A stretch of DNA of 5,469 bases, taken from positions 1-5,469 of the forward strand of contig JACCTK010000357.1 in NCBI GenBank assembly GCA_013812465.1. Reading direction: 5' to 3'. A program made the translations under genes and the position numbers. Below the pieces are notes generated by a model. The model made no database searches, was not told where the DNA came from, and saw nothing but the letters and a program-made list of their open reading frames with translations. Below are positions 1 through 5,469 of the stretch, one piece after another (positions within the stretch are counted from its first letter, which is position 1; each line of letters begins with the position of its first letter). This DNA is from Actinomycetota bacterium (lineage in GTDB: Bacteria; Actinomycetota; Thermoleophilia; Gaiellales; Gaiellaceae).

Positions 1-25
1 CGAACGGGATCGGAGCGAGAAACAT
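1..25 (-). CDS. 5' end of a gene downstream of the RHH regulator (partial)
   Basis: An ATG at 25-23 on the minus strand opens a frame reading MFLAPIPF before the window ends. A purine-rich ribosome-binding site, AAGGGGA, lies at 37-31, five bases before the ATG. It starts directly after the TGA stop of the RHH gene (40-38), so the two genes are 12 bp apart and probably co-transcribed. Eight residues are too few to assign a family. From memory, actinobacterial RHH proteins of this type are often followed by a DUF4097 beta-strand-repeat protein. That is the best guess for the product, but nothing visible here confirms it. Confidence 0.45.
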
Positions 26-30
26 GGTCT

Positions 31-37
31 TCCCCTT
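31..37 (-). promoter_or_regulatory. Ribosome-binding site of the partial gene
   Basis: The minus strand reads AAGGGGA immediately after the TGA of the RHH gene, then AGACC and ATG. The spacing suits a Shine-Dalgarno site. It is the main support for a start at 25 and contrasts with the RHH gene, which has no such site. Confidence 0.5.
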
Positions 38-496
38 TCAGCCCTGGGCGTAGCCCTGGATGCGGTTTCTGCCGCGTCGATGGTGTGAGCGCGAGTCGAG
101 CAGGCGCGCGATCGCGCGGACGAGCCAAGCGTTGGTAGAGACGCCTTCCTGGGCGGCGGCCTCCTCGATGCCGTTCTTCAGCGATTCGGGGAGCCGCAGA
201 GAGATGCGGCCGGTGAGCTCTTCCCCGGAGGCAGCGTGAATCGCGTCCGAGGATTCGTCGATGACGACCACGAGCTCAGGCTCGCGGCCGGCGAGCCGAA
301 CCTCGACGCGTCCGGAGCCGAGTTGTCCCCCGATCTCGAGCGCTGCCTCGCCGATGAGGTCGAGAAGTCGCAGGTGGAGCGTCGAGCCGAGCGCCTCGGT
401 CAGTCTCTGCGCAGCTCGCGCCGTCGCCTCGTCTCCGAGACCAGCGGTGGCGGCGAGGTCTTGCTGGATCGACTGAATGTGGCTATCGAGCTGCAT
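38..496 (-). CDS. Ribbon-helix-helix DNA-binding regulator (HicB/Arc-like antitoxin family)
   Basis: A 152-residue protein, probably a dimeric transcriptional repressor. The C-terminal part has the ribbon-helix-helix pattern: beta strand GRISLRLPESL (about 96-106), helix 1 about 107-118, a GVS turn, and helix 2 about 119-134 (TNAWLVRAIARLLD). The 'RISLRLPESLK...A...GVS.N.WLVRAI' layout matches antitoxins annotated as HicB family. The N-terminal part (about 1-85) is helix-rich, then has a strand-rich stretch (VEVRLAGREPELVVVI), with no recognised catalytic motif. A basic tail (SHHRRGRNR, about 137-145) may add DNA contacts. No hicA-type toxin is visible on either side, so 'antitoxin' would be a family label only. 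The ATG at 496 fits a strong promoter ending 9 bp upstream. There is no Shine-Dalgarno site, which agrees with leaderless translation. The next gene starts 12 bp after the stop. Autoregulation is inferred from the repeats over its promoter. Confidence 0.85.
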   Translation of the reverse strand: MQLDSHIQSIQQDLAATAGLGDEATARAAQRLTEALGSTLHLRLLDLIGEAALEIGGQLGSGRVEVRLAGREPELVVVIDESSDAIHAASGEELTGRISLRLPESLKNGIEEAAAQEGVSTNAWLVRAIARLLDSRSHHRRGRNRIQGYAQG

Positions 497-534
497 GATG
501 ACAGCACTATGACATCACTATCACTGTCTGTCAA
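491..534 (-). repeat. Array of 11-bp direct repeats over the promoter and start of the RHH gene (putative operator)
   Basis: Read on the minus strand, four consecutive 11-base units start at 534, 523, 512 and 501: TTGACAGACAG, TGATAGTGATG, TCATAGTGCTG and TCATCATGCAG. The middle two match at 9 of 11 positions. The outer two are weaker but keep T at position 1, A at 3 and G at 11. The array covers the -35 box, spacer, -10 box and start codon. RHH repressors such as Arc, MetJ and CopG bind tandem short sites, and an 11-bp period places successive sites on the same DNA face. Binding by the adjacent regulator is inferred. Confidence 0.6.
506..534 (-). promoter_or_regulatory. Sigma-70-type promoter of the RHH gene, probably leaderless
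   Basis: On the minus strand a consensus -35 box, TTGACA (534-529), is followed by a 17-bp spacer and a -10 box, CATAGT (511-506, four of six consensus bases). Transcription should begin about seven bases later, near 499. That is only 0-3 bases before the ATG at 496, so the mRNA would have almost no leader. The absence of a ribosome-binding site at this ATG agrees. Confidence 0.75.
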
Positions 535-620
535 GTGCTAATCCGCATCGCTCCGACACCGCGCGCAAATCTTTCCACGGGTCGCCGTCCGAGAGCCCTG
601 GCCGGGCGCGCCGGTCCCGT

Positions 621-1877
621 CTAGGCCAGCTGCCAGACGTCGCCGCGGATGATCGGCGTCTCCGCCCCGCCCGCGTCCAGCCCGACGACCTCGACGTCCG
701 GCCCGCCGACCATGAAATCCGTGTGGACGCCCGAGACGTTGATACCGCGATCGAGGAGCTCCTCGGGAGAGAGCTCGGATGCCCCAGTGAGCGCCTTCGG
801 GAAGCCGCTGCCGAACGCGATGTGGCAGGTCGCGTTCTCGTCGAACAGGGTGTCGTGGAAGATGAGCCCCGTCTTCTTCACGGCCGAGGACCCGTCGACG
901 AGCGCGACCTCGCCGAGGAACGGCGCCTGCTCGTCGACCGAGAGCTGGTGACGAATGATCTCGGCGCCCGCAGATGCCTTGACGTCGACGATCTTTCCAC
1001 CCTCGAAACGCACTTCGAGATCGTCGACGCGGCTGCCGGCGGCGAGAAGCGGCGCGGTCGAGCGAACGACCCCCTCGGCGCGGCGCCAGTCCGGGCTCGT
1101 GAACACCTCCTCCGTGGGCATGTTCGGAATGTGCTCGATGCCTTCCTCGGTCTGCATCCGGGCACAGGTCCAATGCGCCTCCGAAACAAGGCCGACTGTG
1201 AGATCCGTTCCCGGCCCGGTGAAACGGACGGCGTCGAATGAGCTGCGGTTCAGACCATCGGCCCTCGCTTGGAGTCGTGAGACGTGCTCGTTCCACGCCG
1301 CCACAGGATCGCTCTTATCGAGACGCGTCGCCGTCGCGACCGCCGCCCAGAGCCGCTCGACATCGGGCTCGCCGAAGATCTGCTTCGCCCAGCCCGCGTT
1401 CGGGGCGGCGACCACGGTCCAGTTGATCCGTTGGGCGGTGATGAGCTCGAGAGAAGCCGCCCTGAGCTCCTTGGGCTCGGAGCGTCCGACAAGCGCGGAA
1501 TCGAGATCCCCGAGGAGATCTGGGTCGGGATTCCCCGTGAGCGAGATGAGAGCAGGCCGTTCGTCGAATGCGCGCCGGTACAGGTCGAGGAGGTGGGGCG
1601 CGGACCAGCCCACCTCCCCGTCCGGGCCCAGCTCGATCGCCGCGCGACGGAGGTGAAGATCGCCGTAGAGCACGATCACATGCTTGGCTCCCGCGCGATA
1701 GGACTCCCGCGCGATCGCGCGTGCTATCTCCGCGTGCTCGACGAAGCCGGTGACGATGACGTCCTGGCCGTCCTGGACGTTGGCTCCGACGCGAGCCGCC
1801 AACTCCGCGTAGCGCCGCAGACGCTCTTCCGGGTTCAAGGAATGTCTTAGTGCTCCCCGCCGCAAATACGCCCGCAC
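621..1877 (-). CDS. M29-family metallo-aminopeptidase (AmpS/AmpT type)
   Basis: Removes N-terminal residues from peptides using two metal ions; cytosolic, with no signal peptide. The 418-residue product has the length and layout of M29 enzymes: an N-terminal domain from about [13 protein letters not shown] (15-27) and a C-terminal catalytic domain. Candidate metal ligands are Glu257 in PTEEVFTSP, Glu323 in FLGEVALV, His352 in TCHIAFG, and His385 and Asp387 in [10 protein letters not shown]. Their spacing agrees with the ligands I recall for Thermus AmpT (E250, E316, H345, H376, D378). The position matching the conserved active-site Tyr352 of AmpT is Phe359 (GSGFPKA). The start is uncertain. 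The longest frame begins with GTG at 1877, just after an in-frame TGA, without a clear ribosome-binding site. Family homology begins around NPEERL, so the TTG at 1838 is a good alternative, with GGGGAG 14 bases upstream. It lies between the acidic-protein gene and the RHH operon, separated from each by more than 120 bp, so it is probably its own transcript. Confidence 0.9.
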   Translation of the reverse strand: MRAYLRRGALRHSLNPEERLRRYAELAARVGANVQDGQDVIVTGFVEHAEIARAIARESYRAGAKHVIVLYGDLHLRRAAIELGPDGEVGWSAPHLLDLYRRAFDERPALISLTGNPDPDLLGDLDSALVGRSEPKELRAASLELITAQRINWTVVAAPNAGWAKQIFGEPDVERLWAAVATATRLDKSDPVAAWNEHVSRLQARADGLNRSSFDAVRFTGPGTDLTVGLVSEAHWTCARMQTEEGIEHIPNMPTEEVFTSPDWRRAEGVVRSTAPLLAAGSRVDDLEVRFEGGKIVDVKASAGAEIIRHQLSVDEQAPFLGEVALVDGSSAVKKTGLIFHDTLFDENATCHIAFGSGFPKALTGASELSPEELLDRGINVSGVHTDFMVGGPDVEVVGLDAGGAETPIIRGDVWQLA

Positions 1878-1919
1878 TTCGCGCGGCTGCGGACGCTTCG
1901 CATGCCGTCGTCCTCAGTC

Positions 1920-1945
1920 GGGCCAATGTTCTCGAACATTGGCCC
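1920..1945. repeat. Perfect 12+12 bp inverted repeat upstream of the aminopeptidase
   Basis: Arms GGGCCAATGTTC (1920-1931) and GAACATTGGCCC (1934-1945) are exact reverse complements around a two-base centre, TC. It sits 43 bp upstream of the GTG and 66 bp beyond the stop of the upstream gene. No T-run follows on either strand, so it is not a typical intrinsic terminator. The tiny centre favours a dyad operator for a dimeric regulator, but a U-less terminator of the preceding gene is possible. It has GTTC-N2-GAAC at its core, which is the opposite order to the GAAC-N4-GTTC SOS box, so it is not an obvious LexA site. Confidence 0.65.
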
Positions 1946-2011
1946 TCCCTGCGTCCTAGGCCTGCTCGGTTCTCGCCGGCGAAGCACGACCGTATTCACG
2001 GCGGGAAGCAC

Positions 2012-2344
2012 TTAGTCGCCCCAGTCGAAGTCGCGCGGACGCCCAGTCCACAGCGTCTCGTCCAGTGCCGCGCCCTCGACGCTTTCAACGGTCTCCTCAC
2101 CCGGCCAGGGAAGGCGCTCCGAGCTCATCTGGGCGGCCGGCTCCCCGTCCATCGTCTCTTCGATCCGCGCCTGCTCCTCACTCTTGAAGAGCGGGTGGTT
2201 CTCGAGCGGATCGCCGTTCAGGTACGAGTCGAGCGGCATATCCCCGGCAAGACCGGAGTTGCGTTGCTTGAGGTCGAGATGCTCCCGGATCGCCTCGGCA
2301 AAGAGGGAGTCTCTCTCGACTGCTGGTGCTTCGAGATCGGTCAT
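2012..2344 (-). CDS. Acidic hypothetical protein, 110 residues
   Basis: I do not recognise this family. From the ATG at 2344 the product reads MTDLEAPAVERDSLFAEAIR and continues to a TAA at 2014-2012. It is strongly acidic (27 Asp+Glu against 9 Lys+Arg), has no Cys, no membrane segment and no signal peptide, and has three Trp in the C-terminal part, ending RDFDWGD. The first 26 residues could form an amphipathic helix. The rest, with many Pro, Gly and Asp, looks extended or disordered. The frame stays open upstream to a GTG at 2449, but that extension would overlap the divergent small ORF, is Ser/Arg/Thr-rich and unlike the body, and crosses the likely promoters. The start at 2344 is therefore preferred. 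A weak GGA lies about 8 bases before it. It is divergent from the small plus-strand ORF. Confidence 0.65.
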   Translation of the reverse strand: MTDLEAPAVERDSLFAEAIREHLDLKQRNSGLAGDMPLDSYLNGDPLENHPLFKSEEQARIEETMDGEPAAQMSSERLPWPGEETVESVEGAALDETLWTGRPRDFDWGD

Positions 2345-2364
2345 GAGCTTTGTCCGAAGCGTCG

Positions 2365-2370
2365 AGTCTA
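2365..2370 (-). promoter_or_regulatory. Possible -10 box for the acidic-protein gene
   Basis: The minus strand reads TAGACT here, four of six matches to TATAAT, 20 bases before the ATG at 2344. That would give a leader of roughly 14 bases. No convincing -35 box is present at the right distance, so this is a weak call resting on position. Confidence 0.3.
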
Positions 2371-2414
2371 GCGGAAGGCTCTGCGTCGAAAGCTTCGAGA
2401 AACGGTGTTGGGGG

Positions 2415-2420
2415 TAAGCT
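2415..2420 (+). promoter_or_regulatory. Putative leaderless -10 box for the small plus-strand ORF
   Basis: TAAGCT is followed by exactly six bases (GTCCTC) and then the GTG at 2427. TANNNT, about seven bases, then ATG/GTG is the usual layout of leaderless actinobacterial genes. No good -35 box is seen. The only nearby ribosome-binding-like purine run (GGGGG, 2410-2414) is 12 bases from the GTG, farther than normal. Confidence 0.4.
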
Positions 2421-2426
2421 GTCCTC

Positions 2427-2585
2427 GTGCCGCTCGTCCGACTCTTCACGTTCGTGATGCTCCTCTATCGCATGTATCGCCGCCTGCCGAAGTCGCAGCG
2501 GCGACAGCTGGTCGATGCCGTCGGACGATATGGGCCGCGCGCCGCCGAAAGGGCCGCGCGCCGCGTCCGACCACGCCGCCCCTAG
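2427..2585 (+). CDS. Small arginine-rich protein, 52 residues
   Basis: A short plus-strand frame from GTG to TAG. Its start reads VPLVRLFTFVMLLYRMYRRL. Residues 2-14 form a short hydrophobic stretch and the rest is highly basic: 14 Arg and 1 Lys against one Asp and one Glu. The motif YRMYRRLPKSQRRQLVDAVG resembles small unnamed actinobacterial proteins I have seen with a 'YR.YRRLP..QRR' pattern, but I cannot name a family or function. A short hydrophobic helix followed by a cationic amphipathic tail suggests binding to membrane, nucleic acid or ribosome. Support for expression: a TANNNT box six bases before the GTG, and an end exactly one base before the sucA stop, so the gene fills the gap without overlap. 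An internal ATG at 2457 would give a 42-residue version. In GC-rich DNA a frame of this length can arise by chance, so confidence is moderate. Confidence 0.55.
   Translation: MPLVRLFTFVMLLYRMYRRLPKSQRRQLVDAVGRYGPRAAERAARRVRPRRP
2532..2564 (+). repeat. Tandem 14-bp direct repeat inside the small ORF
   Basis: GGGCCGCGCGCCGC occurs at 2532-2545 and again, identically, at 2551-2564, separated by CGAAA. The 19-bp period is not a multiple of three, so the copies are read in different frames: the first gives GPRAA and the second contributes to RAARR. This may be local duplication or only low-complexity GC-rich sequence. Its internal GCGCGC cores could also form structure in the convergent sucA transcript if that reads past its stop. 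Confidence 0.5.
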
Positions 2586-2586
2586 G

Positions 2587-5460
2587 CTACGCGCCTTTGA
2601 AGCCGAGCGCCTCGCGAGCGATTCGATCTTGCTCGCGCTGGTGGAGGATCGGATAGCCCTCGCTCGGGCTGGCACGCCAGGTACGACCGACGTAGTCCAC
2701 GCGCTCGACGTGGTCGGCGTTCGCAGCCCCCTCCTCGAGGCGGTGGCGAAGCGAGCGCCACGCGCCCATGTTCTGCGGCTCCTCCTGCGCCCAGACGATC
2801 TCGCGGAGCTCCGGATACGAGCTGACGACGCGGGCGAGAGCGTCGACCGGGAACGGATAGAGCAGCTCGATGCGCGCGAGCGCGACGGTCGAGACGAGAC
2901 CGCGAACGTCGTGGCCGGCGAGGTCGTAGTAGATCTTCCCGCTACAGAGGACGAGACGCCGGATCTTTCCGCGTTCCGTCGGCATCGGGTCGTCGATCAC
3001 CGGGTGGAACGATCCGGCGGACAGCTCGTCGGCGGTCGAGGTCGCCTGCCGCAAACGGAGCAGGCCCTTCGGCGTCATGACGATGAGCGGTCGGGCGGTC
3101 GCGTCGAGCGCCTGGCGCCGGAGAAGGTGGAAGAGCTGGGCCGCCGTCGTGCAGTTCGCGATTCGGATGTTCTCCTGCGCGGCGAGCTGGAGGAAGCGCT
3201 CGAGACGCGCGCTCGAGTGCTCAGGGCCGTTGCCCTCATAGCCATGCGGGAGCAGCAGGGCGAGCCTCGACGTCTGTCCCCACTTCGAGCGGCCCGAGAC
3301 GATGAACTGATCGACGACGATCTGGGCGCCGTTGATGAAGTCGCCGAACTGCGCCTCCCAGAGCACCAAAGCGTCCGGCGCCGCAATGGAGTAGCCATGC
3401 TCGAAGGCGAGCGCGGCGAACTCGGAGAGCGGCGAGTTGTAGATCTCGAAGGCGGCGTCCGCGCCGGGCAGCGCCTGCAGAGGTGTGAATGTCTCGCCCG
3501 TGACGGAATCGTGCAGGACGGCGTGACGGTGGGAGAAGGTTCCGCGCTCCGTGTCCTGTCCCGACAGCCGGATCGGAATGCCCTCCTCGAGAAGAGATGC
3601 GAACGCCAGAGCCTCCGCCTGGCCCCAGTCGATCCCGCCCTCGCCGAATGCCTCGCGCCGACGCTCGAGCTGCTTCTGAAGCTTGGCGTTCACCCGGAAA
3701 CCCTCCGGGACGAGGAGCAGCTGCTCGTTCAGCTCGCGTAACCGCTCGACCGGCACCGAGGTCACGACCGTGTCTCCCGTATCCCGGGGGATGCGCGGCT
3801 CCCGAGGGGGCTCCGGATCGGCGAAGGACGCGCGAAGCTGATCGTGCGTCTCGCGCAGCGCCTCGAGCGGCTGCGCGAGAAGCTGCTCGGCCTCCTCGGC
3901 GGTAAGCACGCCCTCCTCGACGAGCCTCGCGCCATATGTCTCCCGGACAGGCGGCTGGAGATCGATCCGGGCAGCCATCAACGGTTGGGTGTAGACGGGC
4001 TCGTCCTGTTCGTTGTGCCCGAAGCGCCTGTACCCGACAAGGTCGATCACCAGGTCGTGACCAAACTCCTCGCGGTACGCGAGAGCCAGTCGGACCGCTG
4101 ATACCGCGGCCTCGGGATCATCCGCGTTCACGTGGACGATGGGAACGTCGAAGCCCTTGGCGAGATCGCTCGAGTAGCGCGTCGAGCGGCCCTCGGCGGG
4201 ATCGGTGGTGAAGCCGATCTGGTTGTTGGCGATGACGTGGAGCGTGCCACCGGTCGAGTAGCCGTCGATCGAGTGGAGATTGAAGGTCTCCGCGACGACT
4301 CCCTGTCCGGCGAACGACGCGTCGCCGTGGATCAGGATCGGAAGCGCGATCGACGGGTCGTGGATACCGGCGCCGCCCGAGCGGTCGGTCTGCTCGGCTC
4401 GCGCCAGGCCCTCGATGACGGGATCGACAGCCTCGAGATGGCTCGGGTTGGCGGCGAGGGTCACTTGCAGGTCGCCCGACCGCGTCTGACGGGTCTCGGA
4501 CGCGGCGAGGTGATACTTGACGTCGCCCGTTCCACCCTCCGGATCGGAGACAAGGGCGTCGAACGTCCGCTCCCCCTCGAACTCGCGCAAGATGGACGCG
4601 TAGGAGCGCCCGACCGTATGAGCGAGGACGTTCAGGCGCCCGCGATGGGCGATCCCGATCACGACCTCGTGCGCGCCGGCGGCGGCTGCCAGCTCGATCG
4701 CCTCGTCGAGCATGGGCACGAGCGCATCGAGGCCCTCGATCGAGAACTGCTTCTGTCCGATGAACGCACGTCGCAGGAACGTCTCGAAAGCCTCTACCTG
4801 CGCCAGCCTCACGAGCAGAGCGCGGCGATCCTCGACCGCGAGCGGCTGCCGAAAGCGGCCCGACTCGATCGCGCGACGCAGCCAGACGCGCTCGGCATGG
4901 TCCGAGATGTGCTCGATCTCGTACGCGATCGTTCCCATGTACACCTCTTGCAGCCGTGGGAGCGCGTCGAGCAGGGTCTCCCCCTCGACCGAGAGCCTGA
5001 GGAGCCGGGCCGGAATCTTCGCCTGGACCTCCGGGGTCAGCGGAGGATGGAGGCTCGCGGGCTCGAGCGCTGGATCACCAGGCGGCTCCGAGCCGAGCGG
5101 GTCGAGATGCGCGGCGAGGTGGCCGTGCATGCGGATCGCTTTCACCAGCGCCATCGCGGCCGCGACCGCCGCCAAGAGATCGTCCCCGTCTCCGGCTGCC
5201 TCAGCCGCGACATGCGGTGAAGCAGTCTCCTCGACAACGGGATGCTCCTGGGGCGGGGGCGGCGCCTGGACAACCCCGGCCGAGCCGTTCCCTCCCTCTG
5301 AGCGCGTCGCGATCAATCGTGAGAGACCGGGCAGCGCCGACAGGACCCCGTCTTCAGCCTCCTCGAAGACCGTGCGCCACGCCGGATCGACTGCCTCGGG
5401 GTTCTCGAGGTACTGCTCGAGGAGCGCGCCCACGTAGCCGGCGTTGAGGTCGCCGGGCAT
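2587..5460 (-). CDS. sucA: 2-oxoglutarate dehydrogenase E1 component
   Basis: The thiamine-diphosphate subunit of the cytosolic 2-oxoglutarate dehydrogenase complex. It decarboxylates 2-oxoglutarate and passes the succinyl group to the lipoyl-E2 subunit (TCA cycle, EC 1.2.4.2). The 957-residue product is close to the length of E. coli SucA. Order of parts: N-terminal E1o segment (NAGYVGALLEQYLENPEAVDPAWRTVF, in two parts at 6-20 and 21-32), an Ala/Pro-rich linker (about 55-95), then the first catalytic region with AHRGRLN (His272) and VKYH (His317), counterparts of the E. coli active-site histidines 260 and 298. The ThDP/Mg site is GDASFAGQG (379-387) to NNQIGFTT (412-419). The transketolase-like pyrimidine-binding region follows, including FEHGYS (686-691), WEAQFGDF and PHGYEGNGPEHSS. 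The C-terminal domain contains WAQEEPQNMGAW (890-901). There is no E2-like catalytic domain of the mycobacterial Kgd type. An in-frame TAG directly before the ATG at 5460 rules out extension. Its ribosome-binding site and partners lie outside the window. Confidence 0.97.
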   Translation of the reverse strand: MPGDLNAGYVGALLEQYLENPEAVDPAWRTVFEEAEDGVLSALPGLSRLIATRSEGGNGSAGVVQAPPPPQEHPVVEETASPHVAAEAAGDGDDLLAAVAAAMALVKAIRMHGHLAAHLDPLGSEPPGDPALEPASLHPPLTPEVQAKIPARLLRLSVEGETLLDALPRLQEVYMGTIAYEIEHISDHAERVWLRRAIESGRFRQPLAVEDRRALLVRLAQVEAFETFLRRAFIGQKQFSIEGLDALVPMLDEAIELAAAAGAHEVVIGIAHRGRLNVLAHTVGRSYASILREFEGERTFDALVSDPEGGTGDVKYHLAASETRQTRSGDLQVTLAANPSHLEAVDPVIEGLARAEQTDRSGGAGIHDPSIALPILIHGDASFAGQGVVAETFNLHSIDGYSTGGTLHVIANNQIGFTTDPAEGRSTRYSSDLAKGFDVPIVHVNADDPEAAVSAVRLALAYREEFGHDLVIDLVGYRRFGHNEQDEPVYTQPLMAARIDLQPPVRETYGARLVEEGVLTAEEAEQLLAQPLEALRETHDQLRASFADPEPPREPRIPRDTGDTVVTSVPVERLRELNEQLLLVPEGFRVNAKLQKQLERRREAFGEGGIDWGQAEALAFASLLEEGIPIRLSGQDTERGTFSHRHAVLHDSVTGETFTPLQALPGADAAFEIYNSPLSEFAALAFEHGYSIAAPDALVLWEAQFGDFINGAQIVVDQFIVSGRSKWGQTSRLALLLPHGYEGNGPEHSSARLERFLQLAAQENIRIANCTTAAQLFHLLRRQALDATARPLIVMTPKGLLRLRQATSTADELSAGSFHPVIDDPMPTERGKIRRLVLCSGKIYYDLAGHDVRGLVSTVALARIELLYPFPVDALARVVSSYPELREIVWAQEEPQNMGAWRSLRHRLEEGAANADHVERVDYVGRTWRASPSEGYPILHQREQDRIAREALGFKGA

Positions 5461-5469
5461 CTAGAACAG

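Noticed and set aside
580..620. GC-rich stretch with CCGG-GCGCG-CCGG after the aminopeptidase stop, a possible terminator
   Set aside because: Only a 4-bp perfect stem with mismatched flanks and no T-run. The evidence is too weak for a call.
538..1296. Long out-of-frame minus-strand reading frame inside the aminopeptidase gene
   Set aside because: It is extremely Arg/Gly-rich and overlaps the well-supported M29 frame completely. There is no sign of a frameshift, since the M29 frame is intact from end to end.
1920..1945. LexA/SOS box reading of the palindrome
   Set aside because: The Gram-positive SOS box is GAAC-N4-GTTC. Here the half-sites are in the opposite order with a 2-bp centre.
1981..2011. 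Two GAAGCAC copies flanking a CCGT-ATTC-ACGG mini-hairpin just after the acidic-protein stop
   Set aside because: The stem is only 4 bp with no T-tract, and a 7-bp repeat is not significant here, so it was not called as a terminator.
2345..2449. N-terminal extension of the acidic protein to a GTG at 2449
   Set aside because: The extra 35 residues differ in composition from the body and would overlap the divergent small ORF and both candidate promoters. The ATG at 2344 is simpler.
2515..3741. A 408-codon open frame on the plus strand antisense to sucA
   Set aside because: Its product is rich in Arg, Glu, Asp and Leu with no domain, which is typical of the opposite-strand shadow of a GC-rich gene. 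It lies over an unmistakable sucA.
4132..5220. A 362-codon plus-strand frame antisense to the 5' half of sucA
   Set aside because: Same shadow effect: charged, low-complexity product with no recognisable motif and no promoter or ribosome-binding site of note.
1..5469. CRISPR array, tRNA, rRNA, insertion sequence, phage or defence genes
   Set aside because: No regularly spaced repeats of CRISPR size, no cloverleaf-like sequence, no transposase or integrase motifs, and no nuclease or other defence motifs were seen on either strand.

Overview
The window is a GC-rich bacterial chromosomal segment, and almost all of it is coded on the minus strand. Codon use, short spacers, two apparently leaderless promoters and a helix-rich N-domain plus ribbon-helix-helix protein of a type I associate with actinobacteria all suggest a high-GC actinobacterium. 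A deep-branching class such as Thermoleophilia (Gaiellales/Solirubrobacterales) is possible. This placement is inference from style and remembered protein families, not from a marker gene.

Layout, read in the direction of minus-strand transcription (right to left). (1) 5460-2587: a complete sucA, the thiamine-diphosphate E1 subunit of 2-oxoglutarate dehydrogenase. It is stand-alone, without the fused E2-like domain of mycobacterial and corynebacterial enzymes. (2) 2427-2585, plus strand: an arginine-rich 52-residue protein that ends one base short of the sucA stop, so the two genes converge tail to tail. (3) 2344-2012: a very acidic 110-residue protein of unknown function, diverging from the small ORF across an 82-bp shared upstream region. 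(4) 1878-2011: a 134-bp spacer with a perfect 12+12 bp inverted repeat. (5) 1877-621: a complete M29-family metallo-aminopeptidase with nearly all its metal ligands. (6) 496-38: a ribbon-helix-helix regulator with its own promoter and an array of 11-bp repeats running into its start codon. (7) 25-1: the first eight codons of a gene that is probably co-transcribed with the regulator.

The genes do not form one pathway. sucA belongs to the TCA cycle and the aminopeptidase to peptide turnover. The regulator and the partial gene after it look like a separate autoregulated operon. I found no mobile element, CRISPR array, tRNA, rRNA or sign of recent transfer. The least explained parts are the repeat array over the regulator's promoter, the palindrome upstream of the aminopeptidase, the small basic ORF, and a Phe at what appears to be the M29 active-site Tyr.
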